From the NCBI GenBank assembly GCA_030704615.1, contig CM060732.1, forward strand, positions 52,123,053 to 52,187,052: 64,000 bases of DNA, given 5' to 3'. Every line of letters starts with the position of its first letter. Position 1 is the first letter of the stretch. The stretch comes from Takakia lepidozioides. Taxonomy: Eukaryota > Streptophyta > Takakiopsida > Takakiales > Takakiaceae. The notes below the pieces were generated by a model that saw only the letters and a list, made by a program, of their open reading frames with translations, ran no database searches and had not been told where the DNA came from. Made by a program: the position numbers and the translations under genes. This document shows positions 49,322-60,775 of the stretch, one piece after another.

Positions 49322-50692
49322 TGACAAGTAAACGCCTCATTGGACAATCGAACGAATTTCGATTGATCTCGTATTACACTGGGACATATCAGATGGTACA
49401 TTGAAGACACTGGCCAAGTTTCAAAGCGAACGAAAATCATTTGGATGGGCAACCATCCGTTGGCCCATTGAACGAATTTCGATTGATCTCATATTACTCT
49501 GGGGCCTCTTACATGACACATTGAATATAGTGGCCAAGTCTTAAAGCGAACCAAAATCGTTTCGATGGCCAACCATCCGTTGAGCCATCGAATGAATTTC
49601 GATTGATCTCATATTAGTCCGGGACCTGATACATGGTATATTGAACATAGTGGCAAAGAATGAAAGCAAACGAAAATCATTTGGATGGGCAACCATTCAA
49701 TCGCCCATTGAATGAATGGGGTTTCGTCTTCGATTATAACCTGTTACATGGTATGCCCTTTGAAGCTTTTTTTTGTAGTGCCTCATGCCTCGTAATGCGG
49801 TGCTTCTCCATGTCCACTTTATCCCATATGTTGATATTCTCCACCTGGAACAGATCCACATATATGTGCAGAAATCCTTAAAAAAACAAATGACCATCTC
49901 TATTTTTATAAGCCTCATCCCCAGCTTCCAGTTTTGATGGTCATTTGGTTTTTTAAGTCTTTATATACGCATGTGTGGATATGTTCCAGATGGAAGATAT
50001 TAACATTGGAAAAATAAGAGTTGGAGAAGCACCTCATTACGAAGCAAGAGACATTACATAAGACCTCAGTATGTTGAACATCTGGATAAAGAACCTTGCC
50101 CATCGTCGCTTCAAAGTTCTAGCGCTTCTGAAATGATCACATGTCTGTTGGTGGAAACAGATCTCGTAGGCCACATTGATCTCGTACCCATCGAAGACTC
50201 CCGTAGGCCATATGGAACGATTTATGTGATACATTTGCCCATTCAAAAACGGAATGAAAAAAAAATCGTGAGCACACGAAACACAATCCAACAAGTCCCA
50301 AAGCAATAGCAGATCCAACGGAATACATTCAACGGGTGAACGGATGGTTGCCCATCCAAATCATTTTTGTTAGCTTCCAAACTTTGCCAGCACGTTTGAG
50401 ACACCCTCTCACAGGTCCCGGACTAATATGAGATCAATCGAAATTCATTTGATGGCTCAATGGATGGTTGGCCATTGAAATGATTTTGGTTCGTTTTGAG
50501 ACTTGGCCATTATGTTCAATGTGCCATGTAAGAGGGCCCAGAGTAATATGTAAAATCAATCGAAATTCGTTCAATGGGCCAACGGATGGTTGCCCATCCA
50601 AATGATTTTCGTTCCCTTTGAAACTTGGCCATTGTGTTCAATGTACCCTCTGATACGTCCCAATGTAATTATGAGATCCATCGAAATTATTT
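49322..50692. repeat. Large composite inverted repeat with ~120-bp tandem units
   Basis: The left arm holds three tandem units of about 120 bp, each with GAATTTCGATTGATCTC (49,350, 49,470, 49,591) and CATTTGGATGGGCAACCAT-like blocks. The right arm (50,335-50,692) holds the inverse units, near 50,423, 50,541 and 50,662. Between them is an inner inverted repeat of ~105-bp arms (about 49,796-49,905 against 49,937-50,040: ATGACCATC...TGGAACA..TCCACA...GAAGCAC, gaps shown). About 290 bp at 50,045-50,330 is unpaired. Confidence 0.75.
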
Positions 50693-51136
50693 TGTGTTTT
50701 GAAAACTTTGTGGGTATTTTCATAGAAAGATCATAGATTTTGCGAAATGATTATGAAATACGCACGGACCAGGCGAAATTTGTTTGGAAGACGACCGTTC
50801 GTAACTCGTTATAACTTATTGGTTAACATCAATTTTCCTTGTTCTCCAGCTTTCGGAGTTCATTGCAAATACCCACATACACGTCATGACCAAATATGAC
50901 ACCATTGTAAATTTGTTTACAAGGTGAACTACTTCTTCCCCATCGCACGAGTGTAAATGTGAAGAAAACGCTGCTCATGCAATTGAAATTGGCATGTGCC
51001 GCACATGTGCATTGTGTATTAACAAAATTGGTGATATACAAACTTGGCGGAATGCCATCACTGTGTTTTCCAACAATATTCAAGGTACAACAAAAATGCA
51101 TATTGTATATGTACTACGCTGCCAGTCATTAAAAGC

Positions 51137-53449
51137 CTAGTTGTCACTGTCCGAGAACAAGAAATTTGATGATGTGGCTTGATTTGCACTGCAAATTGCT
51201 AGAGCTTGCGACCGTGATCTCGTGGTCAATGAGGGGCCCAATGGCATGTGATCGATTCTGGCCTGCATCCGCTTACTTCGCGACGAAAGTTGACTTTCTT
51301 CTTCACTCTCACGACGTGGCGGAGGTGGATCAAGAACAAGTGCTCGGGCTGCATGCAAATCGGCAACGAGGCCGTCCACATCCGGCAATACAACCCCCGA
51401 ACACGATGATAACGGTCTGTCCATAGTCGCCTCCATTTCTCTACAACTGCCTTGATGGTACTTTTGAAACTTTCCAACTGCCTCTCACGGGCCCTGTCCC
51501 TAATCATTGTGTCGTTTCCACGATAAGCCGCCTCGTACGCATCATTCATTCGGCGTTGACATATTATAGCATATTCTAGTTCGGACAGCAACAAATGTCT
51601 CACAATCGGTTGTCGGTCATACAGTTCGTTCTCCTCTTGAAACCTGTGGGAGCCGGATAAACCTGGACCTTCTTTGACTCCAATGCCATCCCAGATTGCG
51701 GCAAAACTGCTATCTCTCCCACCAATCTCGAATGTCTCCTGCACGTATGGTTATCTCCCAGTCAGATGTGACCCAGAAATACCAGGGATCTTTAATGTAT
51801 GTCAGGTTTCCGGCATGTATGCCATGCATCTCTCTGTCTGCATCCCATACCAAGTTTTTGCCCCAATGCACACAATTCAGAAATGTGTATGATAGTCCAT
51901 CCAATGGGAGGTTGTGTCGATTGTATTCAAAACCTATAGGCATCCGATCCTCCAAGCCCACCAGCTCATCGAAACGGCGATGGATTGGTGTACGACATTC
52001 TGGGCAAGCGTTCGTCCGCAAGGCTTGCGGGATAAGACATGTGAGATGGAATATATGTTTACATGATCCAAACACATGACATCCCTCTGGGCCGTATGGA
52101 TTCCTACACATCGAACAAACTGTGTCATTTGATATCCATGACGGCAAAACGTCTTGTGGTATCTCCTCCCTCTGGGCCGGTTTGATGTGGCTGGTCATCA
52201 TAGCTGTGGTGTCCCACTCTTCCTCTATCTCCAATTCCCAGTTTATGCTTCTATTAGACCCCGAAATTCTGTGCTTAAATCGATCGAACATAGAATCCAT
52301 ATCTGCCCCATTGGTATACCTGACGAACACGCTTGATGCGATGCGGAGATCGTTATACTTTTGCATGTTGGCATAAATGTTATTCACGCTACGGTTCGAC
52401 ATGCGTGCGACACGTTGCAAGCCTGATAGTGCCCGCTCTACCGGTGCTTCTCTGGAGGCCAAATGGGTCGCCCATTGTACCCAATTCTCCCAATCGTCAT
52501 TCAATGGGACCCATGCCCGAATCTCCAGCGTTTTGGATAAGCGCCATGCAGTTGCCATGACAATGTCCCGCTCCTTTGTAACGCGGTCGACATCTAAGAT
52601 CGGGTTCATCTCCGATTGAATGGCGACCCTCGAGTTCCCTGGTTTCCAGTACTGGTTCTTTTCCTTTCCTCCTTCTCTCATCTGCAATTCGCTGTTCCTC
52701 AACCATGGTTTCATCGGCCACAGGGTCAAGGACGTCCGTAATTTCCTGAATGATGAGGTCAATACTGCGATCGGGCATCGCAAACTCCGCGTCCATGTCC
52801 ACGACGTTTGTTCGATCCTCATTGTGGACAACAGTGCCTTCATTGTTTGGAGGCATGTCTTGCAATCTAGCTTCTAATTTGGCTATGCGTAGTGTTTGCC
52901 AGTCTAGTCGGTCCTGCAGGGTCCTAATTCGCTGGTCTCTTTCCGCCAGTTGTTCCTCTAACGTTGCAGCCGGTTGTATTCCGAATGTGTCCGGGATGTG
53001 CTTCAAATCGTATAGCAACCTTGCGTTCCTTCTACTAGCAGTTTGCCAATTCACTGGACGCAAGAGTATGTCCTCCACGTACAACATGACTGCCAAGGTA
53101 TACGAGATTTGACCATTTAAGAGAGGTTGACCCCACAATGTGCAATGCACTTTATTCGCCCTATGCTGGAAATGCAAGTTCGTGCAAGACTTGGACTCTG
53201 CGTAATTGTTTCGGGTTTGCACGTCATGCCTATCCAAAGGCCACAATCGATTGATGTTGTACCATTTCACGAATTTTTGCATTTCGTCATCGGCCACCGG
53301 AACTCTTCCGGAACATCTTCCCAGCCCTCTTCTGCTAGTATGTTAGGGTCACCATATACTTCCCAATTCAAGTCTTGCCTTGACTCTTTGATTTTCTTAG
53401 GGGGCGGTCCATGTTCATTGGGGTCATCTCTTCCATGTTGGAGCAACAT
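51137..53449 (-). pseudogene. RING-finger gene of the palindrome-array element, decayed
   Basis: Beginning at ATG 53,449, four overlapping frames join through apparent frameshifts near 53,295, 52,620, 51,745 and 51,425 to give about 770 residues ending SSNFLFSDSDN. The N-terminal part has a KWYNINRLWPL segment, then a coiled coil (EEQLAERDQRIRTLQDRLDW), then acidic and basic linkers. Around 52,050 a C3H2C3-like zinc finger is seen: CSMCRNPYGPEGCHVFGSC, then KHIFHLTC and CPECRTP. This is a RING-type domain as in E3 ubiquitin ligases. The C-terminal part is helical and charged. The frameshifts mean no full product here. It runs convergently with the kinase-like gene, with promoter-like sequence beside the right array. 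Confidence 0.65.
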
Positions 53450-53741
53450 TAAACGAGGTTTTCTAATAAGACGTAATCTAAACCCTTCCCCCGTTAAATA
53501 GGTTTAAGTAGGTGTCAAAATAGTTCCTAAAAGCTAATATTGTAGAATAAAATGATCATGGAAGCCAGAGGAGGGCCTATGGGAGCATTCTACAACGACC
53601 TCACAGAAATCGCGGCAAAAAATATCCCTCACCCAACCAATGGCCTCTTTCTCCACGTGACTACGTGTCCTGGAATAATGAAATGTCACGCACACAGAAG
53701 TTGTGTGGAGAGGAAGTGAGAGGAGAATGAGCCTCCTTTGG

Positions 53742-53749
53742 CTTATATC
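53742..53749 (-). promoter_or_regulatory. TATA box for the RING gene
   Basis: On the minus strand GATATAAG follows the G-rich GGGAGGGGGG and lies about 290 bp before the ATG at 53,449. A duplicate of the same ~95-bp segment (GGAAGTGAG..GAGAATGA through CTTATATCCCCCC to TAGAAGCGACCGCCA) lies at 54,616-54,720. Confidence 0.6.
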
Positions 53750-53795
53750 CCCCCTCCCTATTCCTCGGGTCACGTGTAGGGCGAATCTTCTAGAA

Positions 53796-54844
53796 GCGAC
53801 CGCCAACTTGGCGGTCGCTCCATTTTCCAGAAAATAAAAAAATAAGTGACCACCAGAACTGGCAGTTGCTCCATTTTTCGGATTAAAAAAAAACTGCAAC
53901 CGCCAGAACTGGCGGTCGCTCCATTTTCCGAAAATAAAATAAATAAGCGACCGCCAACATAGGCGGTCGCTTCATTTTCAAAAAAATTAAAATAAAAGCG
54001 ACCGCCAGTATTGGCGGTCGCTTGATTTTCAAAACAATTAAAATAAAAGCGACCGCCAATAGTGGCGGTCACTGGATTTACAAAAAACAAAACAATTGCG
54101 GCGACCGCCCGTAATGGCGGTCGCTCGATTTTCCTCCAAAATATAGAGAAGCGACCGCCTGTAATGGCGGTCACTTCATTTTCAAAAATATTTAAATAAA
54201 AGAGACTGTCAGTAATGGCGGTCGCTTCATTTTCATTTTCAAAACAATTAAAATAAAAGCGACCACCACAAATGGCGGTCGCTGCAATTACAAAAAACAA
54301 CACTACCAGCAACCGCCCCTAATGGCGGTCGCTCCATTTTCCTCCAAGAAACAAAAAAAGCGACCGCCAGTAACGGCGGTCGCTTCATTTCCAAAATAAT
54401 TAAAATAAAAGCGACTGCCAGTAATGGTGGTCGCTTCATTTAAAAAATAATTAAAATAAAAACGACCGCCAGTAATGGCAGTCGTCCCATTTCCAAAAAT
54501 AAAAAATAAAAACGACCGCCAGTAATGGCGGTCACTGCATTTTAAAAAATAACCATTATAGCGGCCGCCAAAAATGGCGGTCACTGCATTTTGTAAAAAC
54601 AAAAACTGCCAGTAATGGAAGTGAGGGGAGAATGACTGGGGGCTTATATCCCCCCCCCCCCCGCCCGCCTCATTCCTCGCTCCACGCGCAGGGCAGACCT
54701 CGTAGAAGCGACCGCCACAAATGGCGGTCGCTCCATTTTCCAGTCGTTCCAAATGGCGGTCGCCAAATAAAATAAAATAAATGACCGCCAGTAATGGCGG
54801 TCACTGCATTTATAAAAAAAAAAAAAAAAAAACTTCAAGCGACC
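53796..54844 (-). repeat. Right array of GC-rich palindromes, ~50-bp period
   Basis: About 18 units of GCGACCGCC-(5 to 6 bases)-GGCGGTCGC begin near 53796, 53848, 53896, 53947, 53998, 54048, 54101, 54151, 54203, 54259, 54309, 54360, 54411, 54461, 54511, 54561, 54707 and 54781. Linkers of the type TTCATTTTCAAAA.AATTAAAATAAA are the inverse of the left-array linkers, so the two arrays are inverted relative to each other. The last unit stops at AAGCGACC (54,844). Open frames over the array are by-products of the repeat. Confidence 0.85.
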
Positions 54845-57800
54845 CCGAGTACCCAGGGTTAAGGGAAGTTGGCCAAATATTGAACGTTCTGTTTGTCATG
54901 AAGCAGAACCAACAGTACCTTAGCATATCATTCACGGAGAAGATACTGAAAGCCTTGAGGGGAGAGGATGTGGTTTGGGCAGAGTTGATGTACAATGGTC
55001 TGGTGGAAGAGATGAAGCGGTTACAGGGCACTGCTGCTAAGTCTCCGATCATTGTATCTGGCCCAATAATTGCGCAAATTATTCTTGACTCTTGTTTGCT
55101 TAATGCACCTGAACGCAAGGAGATGGGAGTGTTTGAGACAACAACCATTGCAATTGAGGAGCAGGGCTCTTCACACGGTGAAGGAGGATTGGAGGGGTAG
55201 CACCAGTCCAAGAGACAGAAGCGGGATATGACTGTAGTGTCAGATCCACTAGCTTCAAGGAAACCGCAGGATGATGTTTCCATAGCTCTTGTACAGCATG
55301 AAGAACACCAACACGGGGGGTTGTTATTGCTGGAGGCACGACCTTTGGAGAGGGAGGAAGAAGTCACCTCAGTACCACAGCCACCACAGCCAATTGACTC
55401 AGTTGTTCAAGGGGTCACTCAGTTAGTACATGTTGTTACACCAAGCCTATTGTTATGGAAGAAGAAGGGTTGGACATCCCCACTACAGAGCAGGTAGTGG
55501 CAGAAATTGAGAAGGGTGACCTTCTCTATGAAAACTCTGGCTTGGTCAGGGAACCAGTGGACCTACCAAAGATGCAGAGTTTGACAAAGGAAATCCCTGC
55601 TGTGCATGTGATGCCCGAACCTGTGGAGGAGATTCCAGGGGTAGAATGTAAGGGCACTCCAACACATGTGGAGAATGAGGTCGTTCAGGAAGAAGATCTT
55701 GTGGGAACATGGCCTGAATGGTTGGTGAAATATCACACTGTGGAGAATCAGGAGGACCATCAACAAGTTTCCCATGAGGACCCACAGCAGGCCATGCTTA
55801 TGAGTTCCATCAGTAGGACTCTCAACCTGTTGGGCACTTATGTGAAATCCCATGTTCTTTCCACGCATCTGGCAGCCTTGAGGGAGGAGCTCAAGCAGGA
55901 GTTTGAGGCAAGAATTGTCACTGAGTGTGCAAATAAGGTGGATGTGGAGGCCAACCTTAAGTTGCAGAAAGAGTTGGAGAACACGAAGGCTGCCCTGCAG
56001 CTAGCAAAGGGGAATCTGATTGAAGCGGGTCTGGAGCAGGAGAAGTTGCATGAAGTGCATAAGCAGCAGTTATACCAGTTGCAAGTGAAGCATGAGGGTA
56101 AATTGCAGGAAGTGAAGTTGCTTCATACTGAGTTAGAGGTAGTTCATCAGAAAATGACTATCCAATGTGCCTCACTAACAACTACTCTGGAGAACACTGC
56201 ATTAGAAGTTAACAAACAAGCAGAGAGATGTATGATGGTGGAGGCTGAGACAGTGGAGCAAGGAAAACTCATTGCTGACTTGAATGCTACTATCTGTCAC
56301 AATGAGGATACTTTTCAATAGTTCAGTCAGGTTGAGGCTGAGAAGGACAGGTACATCTTGGAGTTGCAGCAAATACTCACGTCACGAAAGAATGAGCTTT
56401 CTGTGACTACCAAGGCTTGGAAGGAAGCCAATAATCTGTCTGTTGCCTATGCAGCCCTGGTTGAACCTCATGCGAAGCGCATGGAGGCTTTGCAGCAGCA
56501 GTTAGAAATGTACAGACTCAAGGAGCAGCAGGCTCTCAGGGGTGCTATACAGGACTTGGTGGATAATCATCTTATGCAAGTATGGTTAACACAAGGGCCG
56601 GTGGAAGGGAAGGCACCAAGAAAGCTTACCCAGGGGGAAATGAATGATCTCAGGTTGCAAGTGCAAAACATTGCCACAACCACTATAGACAATGTCTATA
56701 GTAGAATATCTGAGTTACAGGAGGATGTGGAAGGGCTACAGACTCAAGTGGATGACTTGAGCTCCAACATTGATAAAAGAGTCTTTGTTCCTAAGGAAGA
56801 GCTGGGGCTGCTTATTTGCATGCAAGGACTTTGATTTTCTAATCTTCGTCACAGGAGGTGCAAGACTTGCCAACAACAGGAGGGACAGTGGTGCCAAACT
56901 CACAGTAACCACAGCAGGTCGACATTGTTGATACCATGGCCCTGCAGCAATCTGAGGTTTGGGGGGATGTTGCTTTTAACCCACCTAGAACTCCTACTGC
57001 ACTTGAGTACAATCGGGCTATGATTATGCCTTTCAACCAAATTCCCATTGTTATGGATTTGGCTTGGAAGGAATTCAGTCCTCCACAGTTTTTGGCACAT
57101 TATTACCAGATCATGCGCATTTGGTTGCCAGTGGCAACTCGGACTAAGGTTCTTCCGAACAATCGACCCATTGAGGATCATCATTTTGCAAGGTACTGGT
57201 CTGAGGCAGGCACCATGCTGAAGGAATTAATTGCCTTCCAGGTTGTTCATTGATACTTCTACACCAAGACCAAGGAGGTATCTAGTTTGGTCATGGGCTG
57301 TGGATTATACTATGCTGCTTGTTTCATTGCACGTTATCACATTGAGCAGCAGCAGATGGAGTCAAGATTTCTGAGTTATTCCATTGGGGATCATTGGGTC
57401 TTACCTTCAGTTCCACCCCATATGTATCTGTATGATGTGAAAGTCATGTTGCAGAAGGACTCCCAACTTCGTTCATGGTTTAATTTGGCTTGGACCAATT
57501 TGACCAAAGAAAAATTGGGCCCTGACGATATTTTTTATAAGGGACATGAAGCCTGGAAATACTTACACTGTTCCAAAGTCATTGGCACACCTCTCACCTA
57601 TACGGACAAGAAATTCAGGGAGTACACTAATTTTGCTTACAAGCGATTGATGCAAGTAGTACAGTTTAAGCTGCCAGACATGGTGGGCCAACACTGTATG
57701 CCACGCAGGATTCCCGAGAAGGTTAGGGCACCGAAAGTCCACAGGGGGGGAAGATGATTATAATACTACTGGTTCTGTGGAGGGTAGTTTTGACATGGCC

Positions 57801-58022
57801 GAGGACTATGCACTACAAATGGCAGAGAAGAAACAACGGGGATCTCATATGCCTGAGAAGTTACCTCGTTATCAACCAAAGGAGGGTCAGACATTTCCAT
57901 TTGGTGACCAATCATCTCCACCAGCCAGTGACAGGGTTCGGGCTCGCACATAGAGCCCTCCAAGGGATTCTCACCAACAGAAGGGTGCTCGCTCACAAAG
58001 GTTTGCTGATCCTAAACAGTAA
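54845..58022 (+). pseudogene. Gag-like coiled-coil ORF of a non-autonomous LTR element
   Basis: Segments 54,845-55,200, 55,455-56,321, 56,358-56,834 (same frame as the last, one TAG between), 56,936-57,253 and 57,287-57,757 (one TGA between) form about 1,000 codons. The start (QQYLSISFTEKILKALRGED, then VVWAELMYNGLVEEMKRL) resembles gag-like proteins of plant retroelements. The middle is a long coiled coil (about 55,850-56,800) rich in Glu, Gln and Leu. The end has W/Y-rich blocks (LAWKEFSPPQFLAHYYQIM). No protease, RT or integrase follows before the polypurine tract. Stops and frameshifts make it non-functional here. The family assignment is by pattern only. Confidence 0.55.
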
Positions 58023-58043
58023 ACCGTGAGGACACGACTTTTT

Positions 58044-58058
58044 GAGAGGAGGAGGGGT
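58044..58058 (+). other. Polypurine tract
   Basis: GAGAGGAGGAGGGGT directly precedes TGTTAG at 58,061, the expected order of polypurine tract and 3' LTR. Confidence 0.6.
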
Positions 58059-58060
58059 AA

Positions 58061-58929
58061 TGTTAGATGACTGTCTGGGACTTAGACACTTTTATGGGCT
58101 CTGTGGGGTATCCTTAATTTTTGCGTAAACTTGCAGATGGTAGACTTAGACCGACACAGGCCTTAGGGGTGGTAGACAGACTCACACAGTCAATCACGGG
58201 CTGACACAACTTAACACAGCCCTACACAGTTTGTCACAGTCTATCATAGCCCGACACAGCTTATCACAACCTATCACAGTCAGTCGCAGTCTATCACAGT
58301 CTATCACAGTCTACCACAGTACGACACAGCCCGACACAGTCCGACACAGCCAGTCACAGCTTGGCACAGTCACAGCCCGACACAGCTTGGCACAGCCCGT
58401 CACAACGTTCATAGGGAACGGTTATCATTGGCAGGGAACGACTGTGTGGGAACGACATCTAAAGGGGGAACGTGCTTACTTCTTGGGTGACAGTTAGTTA
58501 GTTAGGCGGTTAGAACAGCTTGAAGATAAATTAAGCAGAGCAGTAACATGGAGGACACTTCTCAGGGGAGCACTTTTTGGTCATGAGTAGAGGAGATCAG
58601 GCGGAGAGCACGAACTGGAGCAAGGATGGAGAGCACGGTGAAAGAGGAGAGACAATATGTAGATGCTTGATACATGCAAAGCTGTAGAGTATACTGTGAG
58701 TAGATTAGAGACACCATGGCTTCGGCCTGTAACTTGATATAAATTAATCTGATACAAACTCCATACTCACACTGTGTAGAGAGACTTAAGGGAAGCTGTG
58801 GAATGAATGGAAGAGTGATCGGAACCTGGAAGATTGCTAAAGCAATCTGATGCTTTAATATAAACGGTAAGATAATTTGCTGATATGAAGGCAAGGAAGA
58901 ATACAAACATGAAGCACTACCATGTTACA
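58061..58929 (+). repeat. Probable 3' LTR of the gag-only element
   Basis: It starts TGTTAG after the polypurine tract and could end at GTTACA (58,929), about 870 bp. A TATAAATTAA stretch lies near 58,738. The upstream LTR is not in the window, so the right border is a guess. Confidence 0.5.
58165..58405 (+). repeat. CACAG decamer minisatellite inside the LTR
   Basis: About 22 imperfect 10-11 bp units of CACAG plus TCTAT, CCCGA or CTTGG follow each other. Three units of CACAGTCTAT occur in a row near 58,290-58,310. Confidence 0.85.
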
Positions 58930-59099
58930 CTAGCTGTAGGTCATGACTGATTGTTGTGAGCGTGTTGAGTGCTTAGAGATATCCAACTCTTCTATCTTGG
59001 AGTTTCCACCTTGGATAGCGAAGGGATAGGTGAGTAAAAGCCGCTCGACACCCAAGTTCAAAGCTCGAGTGTACGAAGAGTAGTCGAGCTTAAGAACAA

Positions 59100-60540
59100 G
59101 GGGGGGCCCGTTTACCCTCAACTGAGCGTTGCGTCTGTTGATCGAGTAGAGCGGATCTGAGGTCGTAAGAGATCTTGGTGAAGCAACTGCGGATGAACGC
59201 CGCCGGATAACCTCCGGCTCGAAGACGTTTGTAAAACAAAAGTCGCAAATGGTTGAACCCTTGGATGGTGCTTTCTCGTGTTACGTACCATTGATGACGA
59301 AAGCTTTCTTTTGGTGATGTGGATGCCACGAGGACCAAGGCAAGTACTGATACTTATTCTGGGCCTTTTGATGACATCTGGTAGAGAGCTGTTGAGTTTG
59401 GATGAAGTCGTCTCCTTTGAAGAAGGTGATATCCAAGATGTCGGCGGACGTCGGGCTTATGGCGGTCGTGATTTTGATGCCATCAAACATGGAACCGTAG
59501 TTCCGTAACCAGGACCAGAGGCTCTTTTTGGAGCCTACCCAGATGCCAAAGCCGTCGTCGATATAGCGCTTAAGATAAAGCAGCTCTCGCTCTGATGGGC
59601 ACACGTACTCCATGTACATCTCCAACCGACAAAGGAACAAACAAGCATAAACAACTGCAAAGTTGCTCCCCATCGCCGTCCCACGAATTTAGTGCCAAAA
59701 ACTACCATTGAACTCAAGGTAATGGTGTTTCAAGACTAATCCAGCGAGGTTCATGATCAGGTCTTTTTTGTGTTTGGTGAAATTACCTCCAATAGCACAT
59801 TCAAACTCCTACAAGCCGAGCTCAGTGATGATGCTGGCCGGATATAGAGATTCCACGTCAAACGTAAAAAGAAAAGCATGCAAGGGGACCTCGAGTTGGG
59901 AAACCTCTCAAAGAAGCGTGAGAGAATCAACCAAATGAGTGGGTTCCTTGAGAAGTACCGGAAAGAGTTGATGATGGAGCCAAATTGAAGCATGCTCGAA
60001 GATGTAGTTGTTGTAGGAACAAATAGATCTTCCAACAAGCACGGGTTTGTGCACCTTCAGAATGAAGTACAAAGCACAAGCTCGAAAGTCCATGGACGAC
60101 TGAGGGCGTTGGCGGATGTAATTCCATTCTTTGGTGGAGATCGCAAACCTGTAGATTGGATGACAAGCTAGCACTTCCAACCTCGACCAAAGTTCTTCCC
60201 ACGGTACGGAATCTACGGTCCGACGATAAACTTCGGTGTCTGAGAGTTGTCGCATCGCCTCTTGCATGTACCAAGACTTGTCCATAAGCACAAGACCAAG
60301 ATTTTTGTCGGCCGGCTTGATGACAAGGTGCGGATCCGCCCTCAATCTTTTGAGAGCAAGTCTCAAGTGAATTCGGTGATGATTGAAGATCGGGAAGGGG
60401 GAAGAGGACGAGGAATGTAATTGAGACCAAGGCCCAGGAGTTGTCACTCCGCAAAGGAGAGAACCCTCTTGCTATAGTTGTGGATAGCAGTGTTGGTGAC
60501 CTTGCATTCCACTTGGGAGGGAGTCTTCCTAGCAAAGAGC
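59100..60540 (-). pseudogene. Penelope-like reverse transcriptase, broken
   Basis: Minus-strand frames in order: LNYIPRPLP (about 60,420), LVIKPADKNLGLVLMDKSWY and ALYFILKVHKPVLVGRSI (59,908-60,447), FTFDVESLYP (near 59,870), YLKRYIDDGFGIWVG (59,281-59,673, the YxDD-type active site) and HQKAQNKYQYLPWSSWHPHHQKK, then RLRAGGYPAAFI (59,090-59,338). PADK, the K(V/I)HKP.L.GR block and the S-x-HP block after the active site mark the Penelope-like element group and not LINEs or LTR elements. Several stops and frameshifts are present. I see no GIY-YIG endonuclease downstream. Confidence 0.75.
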
Positions 60541-60775
60541 AACAAAGCGTAATCCTTCGAGTCTACGAGCGGGTACCAGAAGAGACTCTTCGTGTGCCCC
60601 CGCGTCTGTGAGGAGGTACGTATGGCCTCTTCGTCTTCGTCGTGGCCGGTTTTCTGTTGACCCTCGCTAAAGGTTTTCGGCCTCCCATACCAAAACCGGT
60701 TGTGCGGCTCGGGCCTGACCTCTTGTTGAAAGAAGGTGACGCAACAAAACGGGTAGAGACTCAGGTACCTTTCTG

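Noticed and set aside
51674-53501. Plus-strand open frames opposite the RING gene
   Set aside because: They are shadows of the minus-strand frames, which alone carry the zinc-finger motif and coiled coil.
53534-54838. Open frames over the right array rich in GGRFYFN and RPPLLAVAF repeats
   Set aside because: They are translations of the palindrome repeat, present in several frames at once, with no independent coding signal.
58231-58497. Open frame over the CACAG minisatellite
   Set aside because: The frame is a direct product of the decamer repeat within an LTR.
59927-60535. Second minus-strand frame over the Penelope-like RT (about 200 codons)
   Set aside because: It is out of frame with the PADK and HKP motifs and has no recognisable content of its own.
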